NCBI RefSeq assembly: GCF_020026925.1
Contig: NZ_JAIQDW010000005.1
Location: forward strand, 1-64,000
Length of the DNA stretch: 64,000 nt
Reading direction: 5' to 3'
Origin: Flavobacterium hibisci
GTDB taxonomy: Bacteria > Bacteroidota > Bacteroidia > Flavobacteriales > Flavobacteriaceae
Part shown: piece by piece, positions 56,743 through 64,000 of the stretch
How the letters are laid out: each line of letters opens with the position of its first letter
How positions within the stretch are numbered: position 1 is the stretch's first letter
The notes under the pieces: generated by a model
Database searches by the model: none
What the model was told of the DNA's origin: nothing
What the model saw: the letters and a program-made list of their open reading frames with translations, nothing else
Made by a program: the position numbers and the translations under genes

Positions 56743-57302
56743 AAACAAGGATATTTTTAAGTATAGATACCAGGAATAATTCAATTCCTAATTTACAAAA
56801 GAAATTCTAAAAGCCTATGATTTTTTTATTCTGTTAACATTTAAAGGATAATTATTAACCCAAACAAAAACGCAGCACAAATTGTTTTATTAAAAAAAGC
56901 GTCGTTCACCTCTTAAAACAATCACTTAATCGATATTATCAAACAAACGAAAAAAAACACATCAATAAATTGACTTACAATACATTAACACAAATAGACG
57001 ATTAAAAAACCATCATTTAATTTGTTACAATTCTATTAAAAAAAGATATTTTAAAATACTTATTTAACAAAAAATATGCAGTTAAACGTTTTTTCAGGTT
57101 AGTTACAGATAAAAAAAACATAATTAAAACAATGTATATAATTTTGATTCATAGATTTAATGTTAAAATTTTGAGATTATCATAATACCACTTTTCCGCC
57201 TTTATTAAATCTAAAACGCACTTTAACTGAATAACCCCAAAAATTCATTAAATGCAAGAAGTCCAAAAACATTTTAATCCTAACTTAATAAAATTAGAGA
57301 TT
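56743..57302. other. AT-rich gene-free stretch upstream of the adhesin gene
   Basis: These 560 bases show no convincing open frame on either strand. TAATTTTG at 57139-57146 could be a -7 element for the adhesin gene. A row of short A tracts makes the region likely to be bent. I see no strong hairpin. Confidence 0.5.
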
Positions 57303-60300
57303 ATGGAAATCATTACTTATTTTTTTACATTCAAAAATATTAGAAACGTTTTCATAACGTTCATGCTAATATTTATTACAAATGGCTATTCTCAAAATAC
57401 ATTCGATGGAGATTATTGCCCAGGCCCCAATACAGTTGGTGATGAATATGCAACTGGCACTGTTTACAGCAAACTATTATTAGCAAGTCCTTCTTCAACG
57501 TGTCAAATTGGGACGATTCATGCAAAAGTTGACACTCAAAATCAAGTATTAAGATTAGGTATGGACATTGGTAATGGTGGTTCAGCTCTTTTTAGATTGT
57601 ACTTAGATACCAATAATGATCCTTTAACCGGACTAACATCAGACTCATTTGGAGGTACCATCAGTGTAGGTGGTGCTGAATATATCTTAGAGATTAATTC
57701 TAACGGAAATGGTTTTACTTTATATACCGGAAATGGAAATATTAAAACTCAAACTAACATTATTCCTCCAGGTCTTGCTGCACAGGCTGGTAATGCAAAT
57801 TGTAATTCTGGTGCTACCTTTTTAGAGTTTAATATTCCTTTTGGAAGTTTAGGAATTAATATTTGTGATCCCAATAACCCTGGTATAATCAATGTTACAA
57901 AATTAACATCTGTCAGCGGTAACTCTCCTAATTCAAGTCCATGTATTAATACCCCACTTACTTTTGGAATTCCATTAAAAGGAACAGTGGGACCAAACAC
58001 GACTATTTGTTCAGGATCTAGTAGCGCTTTAACAGTAACCGGGCTCACTGCTAATTCTACTGTAATCAAGTGGCAATCCTCTGTTGCTCCATTTTCAGTG
58101 TGGACAGATATCCCTAATACTGCAGGCTTAACAGCTTATAATACAGCTAATTTAACAGCAACTACATTATTCAGAGCAATATTTTCTAATTCAGGTTTAT
58201 GTTCTGGAAATGATATAGCTACAAGTCAAGCAACCGTAACGGTAAATACTCCTACTGGTTGTTCTATTACTGGTACTTCTGGTCCTGTATGTTTGTCTTC
58301 TTCTAATGTATATGTGGCTCCAGCCAATATGACTAGCTATACATGGTCTTTGCCTTCAGCCACTGCAAATGGTGCTACAATCACATCTGCTTCAAATGCA
58401 CAAAGCGTAACTGTTTTAGCTGGTTCTACTTGTAATACAACGTTCAAATTATTATTAACTACTACTTTAAATGGATGCAGTTCTACTTGTGAAAAAGTAG
58501 TTACTGTTAACGACACCACTGCACCAATGTGGACAACTGCTGCAGCTTCTCTGGATGTGACTTTGCAGTGTAGTGACCTTTCCGGTTTGGCAACTGCTCA
58601 GGCAGCGGCACCAATCGCTACCGATAATTGCGGCGCAACTGTAACTTACACCAAAATAAGCGGAAGCTTTACAGCAGGTTCTTGTATCAACTCCGGAACA
58701 TACACTAATACATGGGTAGCCAAAGATGTATGTCTAAATACTTCAACCCTGTTTACACAGACCATCACCATTCAGGATACCACTGCTCCTGTATGGACAA
58801 CAACTGCAGCTTCTCTGGATGCGACTTTGCAGTGCAGCGACGTTTCCGGTTTAGCAACTGCTCAGGCAACGGCTCCAATCGCAACCGATAATTGCGGCGC
58901 AACTGTAACTTACACCAAAACAAGCGGAAGCTTTGTAGCGGGTTCTTGTATCAACTCCGGGACTTACACTAACACCTGGGAAGCCAAAGATGTATGTCTG
59001 AATACTTCAACCATATTTACACAAACCATCACTATTCAGGATACCACTGCGCCAATGTGGACAACTCCTGCGGGTGCTTTGAATGTAACATTGGAATGCA
59101 GCGATATTTCTGGCTTAGCAAGCGCTCAGGCAGCGGCACCAATCGCTACCGACAATTGCGGCGGAACTGTAACTTACACCAAAACAAGCGGAAGTTTTAT
59201 GGCAGGTTCCTGCATCAACTCCGGGACATATACCAACACCTGGGTTGCCAAAGATGCATGTCTGAATACTTCAACAACATTTACGCAAACTATCACTATT
59301 CAGGATACCACTGCTCCTGTATGGACAACAACTGCAGCTTCTCTGGATGTGACTTTGCAGTGTAGTGACCTTTCCGGTTTAGCAACTGCTCAGGCAGCGG
59401 CACCAATCGCTACCGATAATTGCGGGGGAACTGTAACCTATACCAAAACAAGCGGAAGCTTTACAGCAGGTTCTTGTATCAACTCCGGAACATACACTAA
59501 TACATGGGTAGCCAAAGATGTATGTCTAAATACTTCAACCCTGTTTACACAGACCATCACTATTCAGGATACCACTGCTCCTGTATGGACAACAACTGCA
59601 GCTTCTCTGGATGTGACTTTGCAGTGTAGTGACCTTTCCGGTTTAGCAACTGCCCAGGCAGCGGCACCAATCGCTACCGATAATTGCGGGGGAACTGTAA
59701 CTTATACCAAAACAAGCGGAAGCTTTACAGCAGGTTCTTGTATCAACTCCGGGACTTACACTAACACCTGGGAAGCCAAAGATGTATGTCTGAATACTTC
59801 AACCATATTTACACAAACCATCACTATTCAGGATACTACTGCGCCAATGTGGACAACAGCTGCGGGTGCTTTAGATGTGACTTTGCAATGCAGTGATATT
59901 TCTGGCTTAGCAAGCGCTCAGGCGGCAGCTCCAATAGCTACAGATAATTGCGGAGGAACTGTAACTTATACTAAAATCAGTGGAGAATTACAAAGAGGAA
60001 ACTGTGGAAGCACAGGAACTTATACAAATACATGGGAAGCTAAAGATATTTGTCAAAATACTTCAACTATTTTTACACAAATAATTACTATTGAAGATAA
60101 TGCAGCGCCAACATGGATTACACCGGCAGGGACTTTAAATGTTACGCTACAATGCAGTAACACAGCAGGATTACAAACTGCTCAAAACCAGGCTCCAGTT
60201 GCTTCTGCAAATTGTACCATAGTTACTTATACTAAAACCAGCGGTGAATTTAAAGCTTCTCAGGGTTGCGTCAATGCTGGAACTTATACCAATAGCTGGA

Positions 60301-62498
60301 TCGCAAAAGATGATTGCGGAAATGTTACAGATAGTTTTACACAAGTAATTACCATCGAAGATACAACCGCTCCTACCTGGGCTACTGAAATGGCTTCTTT
60401 GAATATGACTGTGCAATGCAGCGACACAGCAGGTCTGGCAAATGCTCAGGCTCTGTTTCCTGTGGCTTCTGATCTTTGTGATGCCGATGTGTCCAATATC
60501 GTAAAAGTGAGCGGTCAGTTAATGGCTGCTGAAGGTTGCGCAAATGCCGGAACCTACACCAATACCTGGACTGTAAAAGACGATTGCGGCAATACTTCCG
60601 AGACTTTCACTCAAGTGATTACTATCGAAGACACTACTGCCCCAACATGGGCAACTGAAATGGCTTCTTTGAATATGACGCTTCAATGCAGTGATACAGC
60701 AGGATTGGCAAATGCCCAGGCAATGTTCCCTGTGGCTTCTGATCTTTGTGATGCCGATGTATCCAATATCGTAAAATTAAGCGGTCAGTTCATGGCTTCT
60801 GAAGGCTGTGGAAATTCCGGAACTTACACCAACACATGGACTGTGAAAGACGATTGCGGAAACACTTCCGAGACTTTCACTCAGGTAATCACTATCGAAG
60901 ACACCACAGCGCCTACATGGGCTACTGAAACGGCTTCTTTGAATGTGACTTTGCAATGTAGTGATACAGCTGGATTGGCAAATGCGCAAGCAATGTTCCC
61001 TGTCGCTTCTGACCTTTGTGATGCCGATGTATCCAATATCGTAAAAATAAGCGGTCAGTTCATGGCTTCTGAAGGCTGTGGAAATTCCGGAACTTACACC
61101 AACACATGGACTGTGAAAGACGATTGTGGCAATACTTCTGATGTTTTCACGCAAGTGATTAATCTGGAAGACACAACGGTGCCAATGTTTACAGGAAATC
61201 TTCCTACAGATATTACGGTTTCCTGCGATGCAGTCCCTGAACCAGCCACATTACAAGTCTCAGATAATTGTAATAGTAATTTACCCGTTGTCTTTTCTGA
61301 AACAAAAAGTAATATTCAAAATGAATGCCCAAGCAACTACACGTTAACACGTATATGGTCAACAACTGATTGCAGCGGAAATACTGTTTCACATTTTCAA
61401 ATTATAACGGTAAGAGATACAACTGCACCTACAGGAACTGCACCTGTAAGTGTAGCTGGTTTACAAAGTATTGCCAATATACCCGCCGGAAGCCCACAAG
61501 ATATAACAGATGCAGCAGATAATTGCAGCGAGAGCGTAAACATCTCGATAACTGATTCGAATAATGGAGGAAGCGGCTGTGATGGAAATGCTTATATCTT
61601 AACCAGAACCTATGCCTTAACAGATTGTGCAGGTAACAAAACTGAACTGGTACAAACCTTTACTGTCGAAAATAAAATTTCAGTAACGGGGACAGCTTCA
61701 AATGTTACCTGCTTTGAAGGCAGTAATGGCTCTATTTTAGTGACTAGCAGCCCGGGGTCAGTAGTTATTATCAGAAATCAAAACAATGAAGTAGTAGGCA
61801 ATACTAATTTACGCGCCGGAGTCTACACTCTTACAGCAACCTCATCGGTAAGCAATAATAATCAGGTTTGTTCAGCCACAGCTACCGTGACTATCACACA
61901 ACCTGAAAATGTTATTCTCAACCTTAACAGCGATGCCTGTAATGCTGACTCATCACCACTAAACCTTGCCAATTTATTGCCTGAAGGTATTTCCAGAACA
62001 GGTATCTGGACTGACACAAGTGGTACTAATGCATTACAAGGAAATATCCTTACCGTTTTTGGGCTTCCATTAGGCAGTTATACTTTCGAATATAAGACCA
62101 CTAACGAAGATTGTCCAAGAAGTATCTCATTAAATTTACTTGTAAATGATGACTGTAAAGTATTAGCCTGCGAAAATGTGGTAGTACATAATGCGTTCTC
62201 TCCCAATGGTGACGGTATCAATGACTTTTTCAAAATTGACAACATTGATGAAACAACGTGCTATCCTGAAAATACTGTAGAAATCTATAATCGCTGGGGA
62301 ATACTGGTATTCGAAACTACTAATTACAACAATACCACCAACGCTTTTGACGGAACTTCCAGAGGCAGAACAACAATCAAACAATCTGAAGGACTGCCTA
62401 CAGGAACATACTTTTATATCATTAATTACAAGTCATTAGACGGTAATAATGCACTTCAGTCGAATAGAAAAGACGGTTTTCTTTATTTGTCTAAATAA
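57303..62498 (+). CDS. large secreted repeat protein with T9SS gliding-motility C-terminal domain
   Basis: This protein has about 1731 residues; I start it at the ATG at 57303, which gives a signal peptide (FITFMLIFITNGYSQ); an in-frame ATG lies 51 bases earlier. After a cellulose/xylan-like N-terminal domain (about 20-230) and Ig-like domains come ten tandem 88-90-residue domains with DTTAP-W openings and paired Cys, then two HYR-like domains. The last 110 residues are a type B CTD (FSPNGDGIND, EIYNRWG, LPTGTYFYII, DGFLYLSK), which directs export by type IX secretion. It is an adhesin or surface filament of the SprB class in plan. A PorP/SprF gene follows. Confidence 0.9.
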   Translation: MEIITYFFTFKNIRNVFITFMLIFITNGYSQNTFDGDYCPGPNTVGDEYATGTVYSKLLLASPSSTCQIGTIHAKVDTQNQVLRLGMDIGNGGSALFRLYLDTNNDPLTGLTSDSFGGTISVGGAEYILEINSNGNGFTLYTGNGNIKTQTNIIPPGLAAQAGNANCNSGATFLEFNIPFGSLGINICDPNNPGIINVTKLTSVSGNSPNSSPCINTPLTFGIPLKGTVGPNTTICSGSSSALTVTGLTANSTVIKWQSSVAPFSVWTDIPNTAGLTAYNTANLTATTLFRAIFSNSGLCSGNDIATSQATVTVNTPTGCSITGTSGPVCLSSSNVYVAPANMTSYTWSLPSATANGATITSASNAQSVTVLAGSTCNTTFKLLLTTTLNGCSSTCEKVVTVNDTTAPMWTTAAASLDVTLQCSDLSGLATAQAAAPIATDNCGATVTYTKISGSFTAGSCINSGTYTNTWVAKDVCLNTSTLFTQTITIQDTTAPVWTTTAASLDATLQCSDVSGLATAQATAPIATDNCGATVTYTKTSGSFVAGSCINSGTYTNTWEAKDVCLNTSTIFTQTITIQDTTAPMWTTPAGALNVTLECSDISGLASAQAAAPIATDNCGGTVTYTKTSGSFMAGSCINSGTYTNTWVAKDACLNTSTTFTQTITIQDTTAPVWTTTAASLDVTLQCSDLSGLATAQAAAPIATDNCGGTVTYTKTSGSFTAGSCINSGTYTNTWVAKDVCLNTSTLFTQTITIQDTTAPVWTTTAASLDVTLQCSDLSGLATAQAAAPIATDNCGGTVTYTKTSGSFTAGSCINSGTYTNTWEAKDVCLNTSTIFTQTITIQDTTAPMWTTAAGALDVTLQCSDISGLASAQAAAPIATDNCGGTVTYTKISGELQRGNCGSTGTYTNTWEAKDICQNTSTIFTQIITIEDNAAPTWITPAGTLNVTLQCSNTAGLQTAQNQAPVASANCTIVTYTKTSGEFKASQGCVNAGTYTNSWIAKDDCGNVTDSFTQVITIEDTTAPTWATEMASLNMTVQCSDTAGLANAQALFPVASDLCDADVSNIVKVSGQLMAAEGCANAGTYTNTWTVKDDCGNTSETFTQVITIEDTTAPTWATEMASLNMTLQCSDTAGLANAQAMFPVASDLCDADVSNIVKLSGQFMASEGCGNSGTYTNTWTVKDDCGNTSETFTQVITIEDTTAPTWATETASLNVTLQCSDTAGLANAQAMFPVASDLCDADVSNIVKISGQFMASEGCGNSGTYTNTWTVKDDCGNTSDVFTQVINLEDTTVPMFTGNLPTDITVSCDAVPEPATLQVSDNCNSNLPVVFSETKSNIQNECPSNYTLTRIWSTTDCSGNTVSHFQIITVRDTTAPTGTAPVSVAGLQSIANIPAGSPQDITDAADNCSESVNISITDSNNGGSGCDGNAYILTRTYALTDCAGNKTELVQTFTVENKISVTGTASNVTCFEGSNGSILVTSSPGSVVIIRNQNNEVVGNTNLRAGVYTLTATSSVSNNNQVCSATATVTITQPENVILNLNSDACNADSSPLNLANLLPEGISRTGIWTDTSGTNALQGNILTVFGLPLGSYTFEYKTTNEDCPRSISLNLLVNDDCKVLACENVVVHNAFSPNGDGINDFFKIDNIDETTCYPENTVEIYNRWGILVFETTNYNNTTNAFDGTSRGRTTIKQSEGLPTGTYFYIINYKSLDGNNALQSNRKDGFLYLSK
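58512..61169 (+). repeat. tandem 264/270-base repeat encoding ten surface domains
   Basis: The GAC/GAT of the DTTAP-type opening (DNAAP in unit 7) recurs at 58512, 58776, 59040, 59304, 59568, 59832 and 60096 (264-base units), then 60360, 60630 and 60900 (270-base units). Units 2 to 6 are nearly identical in DNA. Confidence 0.92.
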
Positions 62499-62505
62499 AA
62501 ACCAT

Positions 62506-62542
62506 TTGTAATTCGGTGTAAACTTCTTATACCGAATTACAA
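62506..62542 (+). terminator. hairpin after the adhesin gene
   Basis: The perfect TTGTAATTCGGT/ACCGAATTACAA stem with a 13-base loop is followed by A-rich rather than T-rich sequence, so it may only attenuate read-through to the SprF-like gene. Confidence 0.55.
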
Positions 62543-62621
62543 AATAATAAAAATCCTTGTTTGAGTAAGTGAATATCAGGGCTTATTGTTAAGGATTTAT
62601 TGGTAAAAATCATTAGTAATA

Positions 62622-63560
62622 ATGGCAAAAAAAATAGCTACTATGAGAACAAAATTATTTTCCTTCGCTTTTATGTTCGTATCCATGGTAAGTTTTGCAC
62701 AGCAAGATGCTCAATTTACGCAATACATGTACAACACGATAAACATCAACCCTGCCTATGCAGGTTCACGTGGAGCTTTAAGTGTTTTCGGCTTATACCG
62801 CACGCAGTGGGTTGGACTCGATGGTGCTCCCGAAACAGGCTGTTTATCAGTCAACACACCAATAAACAACAGTAATTTAGGTATAGGCGGGTCTTTGGTC
62901 AATGACAAAATTGGACCTACAAATGAAACCAACTTTTCTGTTGATATTTCTTATACCGTACAGACATCAGCTGATTTTAAATTGTCTTTTGGTATTAAAG
63001 GAACAGCAAACATGTTCAATCTGGATATTAATAAATTGAATCCGGATGTTGCTGGAGATCCCCAATTTCAGGATTTTAACAATAAATTCTCTCCTAATGT
63101 AGGTGCCGGAGTTTACTGGCATTCGGATAAAGCTTATCTGGGTTTATCCGTACCGAATTTTATCGAAACAAATCGTTTCAATGACAATGATGTTGTTATT
63201 TATAAAGATAAGATCAATTATTACTTTATGGCCGGATATGTTTTTGACCTTGATAAATACCAGTATATAAGATTTAAACCATCCTTATTAACCAAAATGG
63301 TAGAAGGAGCCCCATTACAAGTAGATCTATCAGCCAATTTTATGTTTATCGACAAATTTGTAGTGGGTGTTGCCTACAGATGGAGTGCTTCATTGAGTGC
63401 TATGATAGGATTTCAAATTACTGATGGGTTTTATCTTGGATATGGTTACGATCGTGAAACCACGAATTTAAACAATTATAATTCTGGGTCGCATGAAATA
63501 TTCCTGCGTTATGAATTCTTTACTAAAAATGGTAAAATAACAACTCCTCGTTTCTTTTAA
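62622..63560 (+). CDS. PorP/SprF family outer-membrane protein
   Basis: This 312-residue protein has a signal peptide (MRTKLFSFAFMFVSMVSFAQ) and the PorP/SprF start QQDAQFTQYMYNTININPAYAGSRG. The rest is a pattern of amphipathic strands ending in FLRYEFFT, as an outer-membrane barrel. SprF-like proteins attach or help export a partner adhesin with a type B CTD. Its gene follows such an adhesin gene, as in known sprB-sprF pairs. It is followed 11 bases later by a TPR-containing gene. Confidence 0.93.
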   Translation: MAKKIATMRTKLFSFAFMFVSMVSFAQQDAQFTQYMYNTININPAYAGSRGALSVFGLYRTQWVGLDGAPETGCLSVNTPINNSNLGIGGSLVNDKIGPTNETNFSVDISYTVQTSADFKLSFGIKGTANMFNLDINKLNPDVAGDPQFQDFNNKFSPNVGAGVYWHSDKAYLGLSVPNFIETNRFNDNDVVIYKDKINYYFMAGYVFDLDKYQYIRFKPSLLTKMVEGAPLQVDLSANFMFIDKFVVGVAYRWSASLSAMIGFQITDGFYLGYGYDRETTNLNNYNSGSHEIFLRYEFFTKNGKITTPRFF

Positions 63561-63571
63561 AAATAGTTATC

Positions 63572-64000
63572 ATGAAAAAGTTTATACTACTTTGCTTCAC
63601 AATAGCAAGTGTTTTTTCATTCAGATGTTACGCCCAACAATCGAAAGTAAATGCTGCTGAAAAAAAATACGATGGCTATGCCTACATCGACGCCATAAAA
63701 ACCTATGAGAGATTAGCCCGGAAAGGATACAAGTCTGAAGATATGTTTAAGAAACTGGGGAATTCTTATTACTTCAATTCTGATTTTGAAGGAGCTGCAA
63801 AATGGTACGGAGAGTTGTTTGCCATGAATGCAAATCCGGAACCTGAATTTTACTACAGATATGCCCAATCACTAAAGTCAACAGGAAAAACGGATCTGGC
63901 CAATAAAATCCTCTCTGAATTTAACTCAAAATATCCAAATGACAATCGGGGCAAACTTTATAAAGAAAATGTAAATTACCTTGATAAGATTAAAGCCAAC
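63572..64000 (+). CDS. start of an OmpA/TPR-type protein (runs off the window)
   Basis: The first 143 codons are visible from the ATG at 63572, with no stop codon before the window ends. A signal peptide (KKFILLCFTIASVFSFRCYAQ) is followed by TPR-like helices (YIDAIKTYERLARKGYKSED, then FEGAAKWYGELFAMNANPE). In this gene order the third gene usually encodes a TPR-PD40-OmpA protein that binds peptidoglycan and completes the adhesin export set. The C-terminal part is not in the window. Confidence 0.75.
   Translation, partial: MKKFILLCFTIASVFSFRCYAQQSKVNAAEKKYDGYAYIDAIKTYERLARKGYKSEDMFKKLGNSYYFNSDFEGAAKWYGELFAMNANPEPEFYYRYAQSLKSTGKTDLANKILSEFNSKYPNDNRGKLYKENVNYLDKIKAN

Noticed and set aside
58994..61154. 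Open frames in other frames and on the minus strand inside the adhesin gene
   Set aside because: They follow the 264/270-base repeat period and have no signal or domain.

Overview
The window looks like a chromosomal segment of a Flavobacterium-type member of the Bacteroidota. The evidence is low GC with AT-rich spacers, promoters of the TTG-N(19-21)-TAnnTTTG type, few purine-rich ribosome binding sites, a type IX secretion adhesin with a gliding-motility C-terminal domain next to a PorP/SprF partner, a fused E1 alpha/beta 2-oxoacid dehydrogenase, and dispersed inverted repeats of the kind seen in this genus. I see no tRNA, CRISPR array, transposase or prophage. The one structured RNA gene I can support is rnpB.

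Region 1-15.8 kb is a stress and maintenance block: a duplicated DUF6766-like membrane protein, a large unrecognised toroid-like protein, an SDR, a large-subunit catalase, a YciE-like ferritin-fold protein, a hypoxanthine/uracil-DNA glycosylase-like protein, MscS, a zinc alcohol dehydrogenase, an FAD/Rieske oxidoreductase, a flavodoxin-fold reductase, a nucleotidyltransferase, a CinA/PncC amidase, a decayed SpoIIAA-like gene, a DUF202 membrane protein, a very acidic protein and an SRPBCC protein.

Region 15.9-30.6 kb is a signalling island. It holds three receiver-only proteins (one degenerate), a CheB-CheR-PAS-histidine kinase fusion, a receiver-histidine kinase hybrid, a giant soluble kinase with about a dozen HAMP-type repeat units and three receivers, and a CHASE3-type membrane kinase. 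A second very acidic protein lies inside it. None of these proteins carries a DNA-binding or other obvious output domain, and no MCP or CheA is nearby.

Region 30.7-52 kb is mostly housekeeping: a dienelactone hydrolase, a LOG-family protein, a gluzincin-like secreted protein without its zinc motif, E1 alpha/beta, kdsB, a DODA-type dioxygenase, a RecD-like helicase, a DUF3822 protein and RsmD, a dicarboxylate symporter, rnpB, BON/LysM proteins, and dnaX. In dnaX the gamma and tau reading frames are split at a run of ten A.

Region 52-56.8 kb is a minus-strand set with a Crp-like regulator, a TMEM175-like channel, Ppx/GppA, polyphosphate kinase and a SixA-like phosphatase, so polyphosphate metabolism. 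After about 560 bases without a gene, the last 6.7 kb encode a secreted repeat adhesin with ten tandem domains, its PorP/SprF partner and the start of a TPR lipoprotein/OmpA-type gene that runs off the window.
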